64,000 nucleotides of DNA from JAIVJZ01 sp035645695 (lineage in GTDB: Bacteria > Acidobacteriota > Blastocatellia > Pyrinomonadales > Pyrinomonadaceae): NCBI GenBank assembly GCA_035645695.1, contig DASQMC010000013.1, positions 1 through 64,000 on the forward strand. The letters are read 5' to 3'. This document shows positions 15,990 to 24,758 of this stretch, piece by piece. A program made the translations under genes and the position numbers. The notes under the pieces were generated by a model that was not told the origin of the DNA, did no database searches, and was given only the letters and a program-made list of their open reading frames with translations. Within the stretch, counting starts at the first letter, position 1, and each line of letters begins with the position of its first letter.

Positions 15990-18164
15990 TTAAGGGCGAT
16001 GGAAGCCGCGTTCGATGTCGCGCGTGGTGAGGCGCAGGATGGCGGGGCGGCCGTGCGGGCAGGTGGTTGGCGAAGAGGTGGTGAGCAGGCGGTCTATGAG
16101 CCAGCGCATCTTCTCGGGCGCGAGCGGCATGTTGACCTTGATCGCGGCGCGACAGGCGAGCGAGGCGGCGACGCGTTCGCGCAAAGTCTCGCGCACCGCG
16201 CCGCGCCGTTCGGCTTCGACCGTCTCCAGAACTTCGGCGAGCATGTTGCGCGCCTCGCTCGCCGGGAGGTCTGCGGGCACGGCCTTGATCGCGACGGTGC
16301 GGCCGGACAGTCGCATGAGGCTGAAACCGTAAGTTTCGAGTTCCCCGGCAACCGCATCGAAGGCGGCGGCCTGCGCGGGCGTGAGGTCGAAGGTTTCGGG
16401 CACGAGCAGTTGTTGAGATTCGGCGGCGCGGGTCTGTTCGAGTTTGCGATATTTGTCGAAGAGGATGCGCTCGTGCGCGGCGTGCTGGTCGATCAGCAAC
16501 ATGCCCTCGGCGTCTATCGCGATGATATAGCTTTCTTCGAGTTGATAGAGCGGGCGTATGTTGCTGGAGACGGATTCGACTTCCACTTCATGCATCGCGC
16601 CCGCGATTGAATTGAGCGGCGGCAGCGGCGCGCGCCCCGGCTGCGACGCTGTAGGCGAAACTGCGCCGCCCGCGCCGGTCGTCTCCGCTGGCTCCGCGCT
16701 CTCCCCGCGCGTTCGAGGCACTTCCGCCGGTTCGCCCGCCGCGACGGGTGAAGCATTCAGCCCGTTCGATCCGTCGATGTTGTCGCGCCCTTCCGGCGTA
16801 ACTTTCGCCTCCTGCGCGAACGTATCGGCGGCGGTGCGCCCGGTCGGCGGCATACTCGTTGCGCGCGCCGCAAACTCCTCGCTCGCTAACAGCAACTCTT
16901 CGTCCGACGGCGTGTTGAAACCGAATTCGATGCTCTCCTGCTGCGGCAGCGGCGGCTCAAACTGCGGCGCGCGTCGATCTTCCGCTCGCGTGCTTAAACG
17001 ATCATCGCCCGTCGCCCCGAATTCGGACGACCCGCGCGAGCCATCGACACGCATGCCCGTCGCGCCCTCGCCGTGAGCCGTCTCGTTGCCCGCAGGGGTT
17101 GAAAGTTCGTTGCGCGAGTTTGCATCCTGTCGAGCGTTCGCATCCGGCTCGTCCGCTTGCCGGACGTAGCCGCCCGCGGCGAGGGCGGCGCGCACCGCTT
17201 CGCGCACGGCGTCCGTAACGGCGGCGGCGCGGCGAAAGCGCACTTCGGTCTTCGCCGGGTGGACGTTCACGTCAACCTCTTCGAGCGGCACTTCGAGAAA
17301 CAACAATGCCGCCGGGTAGACGCCGTGCGGCAGCACCGTGCGATAACCTTCGCCGAGCGCGCGGCTGACGAGGCGGTCGCGCACGTAACGACCGTTGACG
17401 AACAGGTATTGCGCGTCGCGCGTCGTGCGACGTTCGCGCGGCGCGGAGACGTAGCCAGAGACGCGTGCGATCTGTTCATGCCCGCCGCCGACTTCGAGCA
17501 GGCTGTCGAGGAATTCCGCGCCGAAAATTTGATAGGCGCGCTCGCGCAGGTTGGCGGCCACGGCCACGCGCAGGGATTCGCGCCCGTTGTTGGTCAGGAC
17601 GAAAGCGATTTCCGGGTGCGCGAGCGCGTAGTGCGTGACGAGGCTCGTCAGGTGAAAACTCTCCGTCGCCTCCGAGCGCAGAAACTTGCGCCGCGCAGGG
17701 ACATTGAAGAAGAGGTCGCGCACGGTAATGGTTGTGCCGCGCGGGCGGGCTGCGGGCTTCACGTCGCGCATGCGGCCGCCTTCGATGAGGACGCGCGTGC
17801 CCTCCGTCTGCCCTTCGGTCTGCGTCACGAGTTCGACGCGCGCGACCGAAGCGATTGAGGCCAGCGCCTCGCCGCGAAAGCCGAGCGTGCCGATGCTGTT
17901 CAGATCGTCGGCCGTGCTGATCTTCGACGTGGCGTGCCGCTCGAAGGCGAGCAACGCATCGTCCCCGTTCATCCCGTCGCCGTCGTCCGAGACGCGCAGG
18001 AGCCTGCGCCCGCCCGCCTCAACGTCAAGCTCTATGCGGCGCGCGCCCGCATCGATGGAATTTTCCACCAACTCCTTCGCCACCGACGCCGGACGCTCGA
18101 CAACTTCGCCCGCCGCGATTTGATTTGCGAGATGATCTGACAGGACGCGAATCTTTGAAGACAT
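15990..18164 (-). CDS. mutL: DNA mismatch repair protein MutL
   Basis: 724 residues. The N-terminal GHKL ATPase contains ELVENSIDAGARRI, DDGDGM, GFRGEALASIASV and FLRSEATE. A long Ala/Glu/Thr-rich linker spans about residues 345-525. The C-terminal endonuclease/dimerisation domain has DQHAAHERILFD (the DQHAx2Ex4E nuclease motif with Asp in the last position), ACR and CPHGRP (zinc-site motifs). This is a nicking-type MutL as found in bacteria without MutH. No mutS is in the window. ATG at 18164. The next upstream gene (bshC) is separated by a word-repeat hairpin, so mutL probably has its own promoter. Confidence 0.95.
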   Translation of the reverse strand: MSSKIRVLSDHLANQIAAGEVVERPASVAKELVENSIDAGARRIELDVEAGGRRLLRVSDDGDGMNGDDALLAFERHATSKISTADDLNSIGTLGFRGEALASIASVARVELVTQTEGQTEGTRVLIEGGRMRDVKPAARPRGTTITVRDLFFNVPARRKFLRSEATESFHLTSLVTHYALAHPEIAFVLTNNGRESLRVAVAANLRERAYQIFGAEFLDSLLEVGGGHEQIARVSGYVSAPRERRTTRDAQYLFVNGRYVRDRLVSRALGEGYRTVLPHGVYPAALLFLEVPLEEVDVNVHPAKTEVRFRRAAAVTDAVREAVRAALAAGGYVRQADEPDANARQDANSRNELSTPAGNETAHGEGATGMRVDGSRGSSEFGATGDDRLSTRAEDRRAPQFEPPLPQQESIEFGFNTPSDEELLLASEEFAARATSMPPTGRTAADTFAQEAKVTPEGRDNIDGSNGLNASPVAAGEPAEVPRTRGESAEPAETTGAGGAVSPTASQPGRAPLPPLNSIAGAMHEVEVESVSSNIRPLYQLEESYIIAIDAEGMLLIDQHAAHERILFDKYRKLEQTRAAESQQLLVPETFDLTPAQAAAFDAVAGELETYGFSLMRLSGRTVAIKAVPADLPASEARNMLAEVLETVEAERRGAVRETLRERVAASLACRAAIKVNMPLAPEKMRWLIDRLLTTSSPTTCPHGRPAILRLTTRDIERGFHRP

Positions 18165-18177
18165 AAAGCAGTTCTTT

Positions 18178-18267
18178 GTCAGTTGTCAGTAGTCAGTTGC
18201 ATGTGGTTATCACACGCGTTGCTAAAGACGGACTTGAACAACTGACAGCTGACCACGGACAACTGAC
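18178..18267. repeat. Heptamer-word inverted repeat upstream of mutL
   Basis: GTCAGTT/GTCAGTA words in tandem (18178-18198) are mirrored by AACTGACAGCTGACC and ACAACTGAC (18238-18267). The same word is used again at 36562-36675. Confidence 0.8.
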
Positions 18268-18271
18268 GTTT

Positions 18272-19981
18272 TTATAAGTAAACAATCTGGTGTTCGACCG
18301 AGCCGAGATCGATTGCGTCGTAAATCCAGTCGAGGCAATAGCGACCGTGGCGCGCGAGGAGAGAGTTGATATTGAGATGTCGCTCCTGCAAAGTTTTTTC
18401 GGGATAGAGCGCGGCGTAGGCGCGTTCGAGTTGGCGGTGGGCGGCGCGGTCGCGCCCCATCTGCGCGCGGTGAAAACGCGTGCGCAGTCCCGCCAGTTGG
18501 TGCTCTATCTTCTGCGTGCCGTGCGCGAGCGCGTCGGCGAGCGTCGGGTCGAAGCGGCGCAGGTTCACGCCGAGTTCGACGAGCGCGCCGTCAATGGTCG
18601 ATTGGGCGCGGTCGAAGGCGTGCGCCTGTTCCGCGCCGAGGTGTTCTTCGACGACGCGCGCGATCACGGCGTCGAGTCCGGCAAAGAAATCCGCGAGTTG
18701 CAGGTTATAGCGTTTGAGGGTGCGCCCGGTGCGGCGTTCGACGAACGTGAGGCTGGCGCGATGCAGGATGGGCGTCGCGGGACGCGACAGCAGCCGGTAA
18801 ACTTCGGCGGTCTGCGCGAAGTAAGCGATCTCGGCCGCGCCGCCGAAGTAAGCGATTGAGGGCAGGAGATAATCCTGCACGACGGCGCGCAGCGTAACGT
18901 TCGGGCTGAAGCGTTCGGGGTCGCTTGCGGCCAGCGCGGCCAGTTCTTCCGCCGTGTAAGTGTCGGCTTGCGGCGCGCCCTTCGCCTGATAGCGGCCGTC
19001 CGGGCGGCGCGTGACGGCGCGGCGCGAGCCTTCGAGATGAATGAAGAGCGGGAAGGCATCAGGCGAGGCGTGAACCTGCGCGTGATAGCCTTCGGCTTCG
19101 AGTTCGCGGCTTCGCGCTTCGACGGCCGATGCGATTTCCGGCGCGCGGCGCGCGGCCTCGGCGTAGAGAGGCGCGGCGAGTTGTTTGAGGCGCGCGTCGA
19201 GCGGGTCGAGCAGGACGAGGCCGTGGCGACTGACGAGCGCGGTCAAAAGACGCGCGAAGGCTTCGCCGTAGGTGCGTCCCGGTCGGTAAGAGTCGCGGAG
19301 CAGCGTTTCGAGGTCGGGGGTGAACTTGGTCGTCGGCAACAGGTCGAGCAGGCGCTTGATGCTTTCATTCACGCTATCGTCGAGCGCGACGCCGCCGACG
19401 GGCGAGCCCTCGCGGTGAAGCGCGGCGGGCAGACCGGTCGAGGCGAGGCGGCCGTCGCAGGCCGTGAACTCCGCTCCCTGCACTTCTTCCCAGTCGTGAT
19501 CCTCGGTCGCCATCCAGAAGACGGGCACGGCCTCCGTGCCGCGTTGCGTCAGGCAGCCCGCGAGTTTGACGGCGGAGAGCGCCTTGTAGATCGTGTAGAG
19601 CGGGCCGGTGAAGAGTCCGACCTGTTGGCCGGAGACGACGGCGACGCATTCCGGCGAACGCAGCCGCGCGATGTTTCTCAAAGTCTCCGCGCCCGCCCCC
19701 CAGCGCGTGTTCATCTCCCGGAGGGCGTCGCAGAGCGCGTCGCGATCCGTTTTATAAGCCGCCAGCACTTCCGGCGCGCGCACGGAGAGCTCGTGATGAA
19801 AGCGGACGGCGTTCGGGTAGTAGCGCCGTAGCGCGGTCGGGTCTGCGAGGTATTCGAGGAAGAGGCGCGATTGCTGCGGGATGCGCGTGAAGGGCAGAGT
19901 TTCGATGCGCAGTCCGGCCTCCTGCGGCGTGCTGAAACATGCGGGCTCGCTCTCGGTGATGCTGGTCAATTCGGTGCTCAC
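18272..19981 (-). CDS. bshC: Bacillithiol biosynthesis cysteine-adding enzyme BshC
   Basis: 569 residues. BshC adds cysteine to glucosaminyl-malate in the last step of bacillithiol synthesis. Diagnostic blocks are CVAVVSGQQVGLFTGPLYTI, AVPVFWMATEDHDWEEV, the mid-protein LLDPLDARLK, VTLRAVVQDYLLPSIAYFGG and QERHLNINSLLARHG near the end. The start is set at the GTG at 19981, whose last bases form the TGA of the preceding gene (four-base overlap), because the longer frame only reads into that gene. The tight overlap means coupled translation with the DapA-family gene. Together with ypdA about 5 kb away it indicates a bacillithiol-type thiol pool; bshA and bshB are not in the window. Confidence 0.92.
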   Translation of the reverse strand: MSTELTSITESEPACFSTPQEAGLRIETLPFTRIPQQSRLFLEYLADPTALRRYYPNAVRFHHELSVRAPEVLAAYKTDRDALCDALREMNTRWGAGAETLRNIARLRSPECVAVVSGQQVGLFTGPLYTIYKALSAVKLAGCLTQRGTEAVPVFWMATEDHDWEEVQGAEFTACDGRLASTGLPAALHREGSPVGGVALDDSVNESIKRLLDLLPTTKFTPDLETLLRDSYRPGRTYGEAFARLLTALVSRHGLVLLDPLDARLKQLAAPLYAEAARRAPEIASAVEARSRELEAEGYHAQVHASPDAFPLFIHLEGSRRAVTRRPDGRYQAKGAPQADTYTAEELAALAASDPERFSPNVTLRAVVQDYLLPSIAYFGGAAEIAYFAQTAEVYRLLSRPATPILHRASLTFVERRTGRTLKRYNLQLADFFAGLDAVIARVVEEHLGAEQAHAFDRAQSTIDGALVELGVNLRRFDPTLADALAHGTQKIEHQLAGLRTRFHRAQMGRDRAAHRQLERAYAALYPEKTLQERHLNINSLLARHGRYCLDWIYDAIDLGSVEHQIVYL

Positions 19982-20919
19982 GTAACTGCTCCTTCGCCCG
20001 ACCTCGTCTCGTTCCCCAACTCGACAACGGCAAGACACTCTTCCAACGTTCGTGCGATGAGACTCCGCGCCGCCTCGTCCGGCATCGCGAGCGGCGCGCG
20101 CACCTCGCCGCCCGCATAGCCGCACAGGTCGAGCGCGTACTTCAAGCCGCCGATGCCGGAGAGCGTGGTGACGGCGCGGGCGAGCGGCGTGAACCTGCGC
20201 TGCAACTCCCACGCCTCTGCGTGCGCGCCCTGTTCGACCAAATGCGCGATGCGCACGGCGACAGCGGGCGCAACGCACGCGGCAGCCAGTATCGCCCCTC
20301 GCGCGCCCGCCGACAAAGCCGCGTAGAGCAGCGAGGCGTGCCCGGTGACGACGGCGAACTCGCCGGACGCGAGCCTGAGCATCTCCACGAAGTTGACCAT
20401 GTCGCCCGAACTGTCTTTGATGCCGACGATATTCTCATGTTCCGACAGGCGCGCAATCGCCTCCCACGGCAAAGCCAGCCCAGTGTTTTGCGGGATGTTG
20501 TAGAGCACGACGGGAACGGGCGAGGCTTCGGCGATTGATTCGTAATACTTAGTGAGGGCGGCGGGCGTCATGGCCGCGCGGTAAAAATGGGGCGTGATGA
20601 CGAGCAGGGCGTCCGCGCCCGCTTCGGCCGCGCGGCGCGCCTCGGCGATGCTCTGGCGCGTCCCCTGCGCGCCGACGCCGACGACGAAAGAGAGATGCGA
20701 CGGCACACACTCGCGCGCCGTCGTGACGACTTCCAGCGTTTCGCGCTCGTCCAGATGCACGCGCTCGCCCGTCGAACCGAGGATGACGTAGCCGCCTACG
20801 CCCGTCTCGTTCCAGCGCGCTATGTTGCCGCGCAGGGCGCGCGTATCCATGAGACCGCTTTCCGTAAACGGAGTCGTGCAGGGCAGCAGGATGCCGCGCA
20901 GTCGCTCTGCCGTAAACAT
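19978..20919 (-). CDS. DapA-family aldolase/synthase (dihydrodipicolinate synthase-like)
   Basis: 313 residues from the ATG at 20919. A TIM-barrel lyase: ILLPCTTPFTESG at the N-terminus, ILGSTGERVHLDERE (the GTTGE-like pyruvate-carboxylate loop, with Ser), VVLYNIPQNTGLAL (catalytic Tyr) and NIVGIKDSSGDMV (Schiff-base Lys). These support a Lys-dependent aldolase. The 4-hydroxy-2-oxoglutarate aldolase branch is as likely as lysine biosynthesis, since the protein is not next to other lysine genes. An upstream TTG (20964) would add 15 residues. It is translationally coupled to bshC, an association I cannot explain metabolically. Confidence 0.85.
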   Translation of the reverse strand: MFTAERLRGILLPCTTPFTESGLMDTRALRGNIARWNETGVGGYVILGSTGERVHLDERETLEVVTTARECVPSHLSFVVGVGAQGTRQSIAEARRAAEAGADALLVITPHFYRAAMTPAALTKYYESIAEASPVPVVLYNIPQNTGLALPWEAIARLSEHENIVGIKDSSGDMVNFVEMLRLASGEFAVVTGHASLLYAALSAGARGAILAAACVAPAVAVRIAHLVEQGAHAEAWELQRRFTPLARAVTTLSGIGGLKYALDLCGYAGGEVRAPLAMPDEAARSLIARTLEECLAVVELGNETRSGEGAVT

Positions 20920-21030
20920 GTGTGTGCGCGAGTCTCCCCGATTGATGGTGTCGTGTGGTTTCAAACGAAGGCATTATAACGACCGCGAAGGAGGGCGCGC
21001 AAACGCCGCAGTCAGGCAGAAGGCGGAGGG

Positions 21031-21174
21031 AAACGCGGAACGATGAACGCGGAACGATGAACTGAAGAAGAATTGATTCATTGATTCATTGATTCATTTC
21101 TTCATTGAATCAATGAATCAATGAACCAATCTCTTTCAGTTCATCGTTCCGCGTTCCGACTTCATCGTTTCCTC
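21031..21174. repeat. Composite word inverted repeat between patatin and DapA genes
   Basis: Outer arms are GAACGCG/GAACGAT words (21031-21064) mirrored by TTCATCGTTCCGCGTTCC (21139-21157). Nested inside is a second array, ATTGATTC repeated three times, mirrored by GAATCAAT words. It is the only nested case in the window. Confidence 0.8.
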
Positions 21175-21209
21175 CGCGTCACTGTTGCCGCCTCGCGCGG
21201 TTACGCCGC

Positions 21210-24200
21210 TTAAGGAATGTTGAAGCGGCCTTTGAGTTCGGTCGGCTGCATGGCGGCGGGCACCACGTCGTAGGCGCGTTTGATGAAGTTGTCGGCGTCG
21301 TCGGCCATGAGCGGGAGGCCGCGCGGGGGGAGGCCGCAGATGGTCTGGAGGACGTGTGAACCGAGCGCGCGATAGCTTTCGAGTTGCTGTTCGGTGTAGT
21401 TCTGGTCGGCCGTGCTTTCGTGCGGGAAAGCGCGGCTGGTGCTGGCATAGTTGAGGATGTCAATCGGCTCGCCGCCCGTGATGGCCGGTTTGATGTAGAT
21501 GATAACGCCGTCTTTCGCGGGCTTGCCCGAAGTGTCGCGGTCGGCGCACGAGTAGCGGACGAGGCCGACGGCGCAGTAGCGTGTCTCGCCCTTGTGTTCC
21601 TTGTCGTCTTTGCCGTAGATGGGCATGCCGCCGATGAAGTCGATAGGGATGCCGAGGTCTATGCGAATTTTGCGCACCGCGCCCGCGAGGTCTTCAAAGC
21701 GGCTCTGCGGGTCTTGCGAACCGTCTGCGACGACGACGAGGTGCGCGCGGCGCAGGATCATCTCGTAGAGTCCGAGATTCTCGAAGTGGCCGCCGTCGGA
21801 GAGATAGACGTAGGGGCTGGTGTTGTCGCTGTGGCCGAGCGCCTCGGTCAGAATCGGGCGCAGAGCGAAACGCGGCCCGGAACGTTTGTAGGAATGGAGC
21901 GAGGGGAAATATTTGTCGTTTCCGGCGGGGCCGGGGTTGCCGAGCCACCAGCCGAGCCGCGCGTTGAAGAGCGTCATCAGGAAGGCCAGCGCGGGCGAGG
22001 AGTGATAGCCCATATTCGGACTCGCCGCCGCGCCCGAAATCGTGACGGCCGTGCCGAGGCTGATGCCGTGGCCGGGAGGCGCGCTGCCGCCGCCGTACTC
22101 CCGCGTCTTGCGGTAGCCGAGTTGGAAGCTGCCGCAGTGGAGCGGCGAGACGGTGAAGGTCTCGGCCTTGCGCTGTTGCCAGGCGAGGTTGTGGCCGCTC
22201 GTCAGGTTGAGACAGATGTTGACGATGTGCATCAGCTTGCGCTTCGGCTCCTTCTGCGAGATGTCGTAGTGACTCAGTTCGTGCATCGCCAGGTTGTCGG
22301 AGGCGTCGAAGCCCGTGAAGGGATTGGGGCGGCGCTCGGACTGCGGCCGCGACGCGCCCATGTAAGCGCGGATCAGCCGGTTGCGATACATCGAGTGGAG
22401 CGAAAACTTGTTGACGTTGATGCAGGTTGACATGACGAGACTGACGGCGACGAGCGCGAAGGCCAGCGCGAGCAGCAACGGGAGCGGGGCGTAGTGGATG
22501 ATGTTCAAAACACCGGCCGGGTCGTAGCCGAGCCGCTCGGCGTCGTGCCAGTTAACCGAGGCGGGCGCGAGTTTCCTGATGAGCAGGGTCGTCGCGAGCG
22601 AGAAGACGATGAGCAGCGTCAGGGCGAAGATGGGGGCGGCGAGCGCCGTCAGATAGGCGGTCAAACCACCAGACTTTCCTTCCTGTTCCGGGTGCGAATC
22701 GGTCTTTTCACTCTTGCCGCCGAGTATGGTGAGCAGGCCGGACGCGCCGCCGAGCGCGGCCAGAATCACCCTGAACTCGTATCTCAAATACATCAACCCG
22801 ACCGGGCCGAAGATGACCAGCGCGCTCACCACGCCCCACAACAGGGAGACGATGAGCGCCCACGCGCCGAAACGCGCCCACCACTCGCGGTCGTCGTCGT
22901 CCGTGAAATGGCTGGTGAAGCCGACGAACAAAATCACCGACAGCAGGAACAGGCACACGAACAGCGGAGCGGCGAAACAGGCATAGAGTTCCGTGACGGG
23001 TAAAGAGGCCGTGCTGCCGCTGCTACTGCCGTCGCCGGCCGGCGTCGGGAAGACGGCGTGCGCCGCCCACCACGCCAGCACGCCCCAGAGGCCGCCGATC
23101 AGGACGACGGCGAGCGGCTCCCACGCGAGGCGCCGCCAGTTGCGCGCCCAGCGTCGCCGCCAGAAACCGACATCCCTGACGAGCAGGATGAGCGTGTAGA
23201 GCAGGAAGGCCGCGACGTGCAGCGCGATGCCGTAGAGCAGAAACTCAGGCCACGCCGCGTCAAACAGCGCGCCCCCGGAACTGCGTCGCCAGGCCCACCA
23301 ACTCGTCAGGCAGACGGCCGACAGCGACAGCGGCAATAAACAGAGCGTGAGGAACCAGCCCTGCTGATTCAAACGCTGGCCGTTGATCCGGCGCGGCCGG
23401 TTCGCGCTCGGGCGCGCCACGCCCATGTAGACGATGGCCGCGAGACCGAAGAACGTGCCGAGCCAGAATGCCCAGGAGATGTACTGCGCGGGCGGATTCA
23501 TCCGCACCACGCCGACGACGATGCGCGGCAGGATGAGCGCGGCCAGAATAACGGGGATAAGCACCAGCCAGTTGAGCAACAGGTTGCGCACGACGATGGC
23601 GACCAGCGTCCACGTGTCGGCGGAGAGGAAACCGAGTTTCGGGTTGAGATAGTTGCTGTAGCTGCGCAGGTGGCGAATGGGTTCGGGTTCGGGTTGAAGT
23701 TTGTTCTTCTCCGGCTCGTTCCTGAGCGCGTCGATGACGGGCGCGAGGCCGACGCGGTGAATCCACGCCGACAACCAACTGCCGAGATAGCCGCCGCCCG
23801 AGACGGTCGAGAGATAGTCGAAGCGTTCGAGCAGGCCGTAGCGCGCCAACCCCTGCACGATGCCGAGTCCGAAACTCGCGCTGCGGATGCCGCCGCCGGA
23901 GAAACAGAGCGCGGTGCGTTTCTCCGGCAGGTCGTGAATGTGCCGGTAGAGTTCCGCCGTGAACCTCTCGTTCAGCAGGACGACGTATCGCTTCCGCTTC
24001 TCCGCCCTCCGCTCCGCGCGCGACTCCTCGATTTGCTCGACGGCGCGACGGTGAAGTTCCTCTTCGGAAACCTTCAGCCCCGAGCGCAAACGGTGCGCCG
24101 CCCTCCTGTCCGCGTCGGCCTCGCGCTCGATCTCCGATTTGATCTCCGCCGCGATCTCCGACTCGATTTCCGCCTCGACCTCAAGATCGATTCGCTTTTT

Positions 24201-24365
24201 CGCCTCAAGGTATTCCGGCGGGAGCGCGCCGTGTTGATGAACGAACTCGTCTTCCAACACGCGGTAGAGCGGGTAGATATGTTCCTGCTCACAAGCCTCT
24301 TCCAGTTTCACATAACCGCGAGAAGCAGCGGCGGCGGTAGTATTTTCGTTCGTTGAATTTGTCAT
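21210..24365 (-). CDS. Large membrane-embedded patatin-like phospholipase
   Basis: 1,051 residues from the ATG at 24365. Residues about 50-130 are a charged helical segment rich in Glu/Arg (EVEAEIESEIAAEIKSEIER). The patatin front half follows: ALCFSGGGIRSASFGLG (oxyanion loop) and YLSTVSGGGYLGSW (nucleophile Ser). Then comes an insertion of about 450 residues with roughly ten membrane helices, for example LVLIPVILAALILPRIVVGV and YLTALAAPIFALTLLIVFSL. The second half returns with PYVYLSDGGHFENLGLYEMI (catalytic Asp in DGG) and LVVVADGSQ. The Ser-Asp dyad is thus complete but split by the membrane block. Likely an acyl hydrolase at the inner membrane; substrate unknown. No signal peptide is seen. 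Confidence 0.85.
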   Translation of the reverse strand: MTNSTNENTTAAAASRGYVKLEEACEQEHIYPLYRVLEDEFVHQHGALPPEYLEAKKRIDLEVEAEIESEIAAEIKSEIEREADADRRAAHRLRSGLKVSEEELHRRAVEQIEESRAERRAEKRKRYVVLLNERFTAELYRHIHDLPEKRTALCFSGGGIRSASFGLGIVQGLARYGLLERFDYLSTVSGGGYLGSWLSAWIHRVGLAPVIDALRNEPEKNKLQPEPEPIRHLRSYSNYLNPKLGFLSADTWTLVAIVVRNLLLNWLVLIPVILAALILPRIVVGVVRMNPPAQYISWAFWLGTFFGLAAIVYMGVARPSANRPRRINGQRLNQQGWFLTLCLLPLSLSAVCLTSWWAWRRSSGGALFDAAWPEFLLYGIALHVAAFLLYTLILLVRDVGFWRRRWARNWRRLAWEPLAVVLIGGLWGVLAWWAAHAVFPTPAGDGSSSGSTASLPVTELYACFAAPLFVCLFLLSVILFVGFTSHFTDDDDREWWARFGAWALIVSLLWGVVSALVIFGPVGLMYLRYEFRVILAALGGASGLLTILGGKSEKTDSHPEQEGKSGGLTAYLTALAAPIFALTLLIVFSLATTLLIRKLAPASVNWHDAERLGYDPAGVLNIIHYAPLPLLLALAFALVAVSLVMSTCINVNKFSLHSMYRNRLIRAYMGASRPQSERRPNPFTGFDASDNLAMHELSHYDISQKEPKRKLMHIVNICLNLTSGHNLAWQQRKAETFTVSPLHCGSFQLGYRKTREYGGGSAPPGHGISLGTAVTISGAAASPNMGYHSSPALAFLMTLFNARLGWWLGNPGPAGNDKYFPSLHSYKRSGPRFALRPILTEALGHSDNTSPYVYLSDGGHFENLGLYEMILRRAHLVVVADGSQDPQSRFEDLAGAVRKIRIDLGIPIDFIGGMPIYGKDDKEHKGETRYCAVGLVRYSCADRDTSGKPAKDGVIIYIKPAITGGEPIDILNYASTSRAFPHESTADQNYTEQQLESYRALGSHVLQTICGLPPRGLPLMADDADNFIKRAYDVVPAAMQPTELKGRFNIP

Positions 24366-24758
24366 ATCTTCGGCACCGGGCGGGCGCAGGGCGAGCGGCG
24401 GGCTGCCCTGTAGGGCTTGCTCCCGATTAATGTCGCGCACGCCGAAAGGTCGGGCGGCGATGGCTCGACGCGGTTTAAAAGGTCTGATGGTAAGTTACTG
24501 TGAACCGGAGACGGTTTCAAAGGGAACGTCCTGATGAGATGTGTGGAAAAGGGAGCCGCCGCCCGCGTTAAAGTAAGGCGCATGAACGCGCGCGAACGAT
24601 AAAGCAACTGAGAATCGGGTGTCAAGACTTTCCCGCCGGGTAAAATGCGGGCGGGCGGTCGCAAGCAGGCGTGGACGCGCGAAACCGGCTCACACAAAAA
24701 AACGCTTCAGGAGCGGCGGGTTGCCGGCGGGCGCGACCGCGTGCGAGTATTAATTCAA
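24366..24758. other. 393-base divergent spacer, no gene seen
   Basis: It lies between the patatin gene (minus) and ypdA (plus) and should hold both promoters. I see no convincing -35/-10 pair, hairpin or small gene. Frames that extend the two flanking genes into it lack family similarity. Confidence 0.6.
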
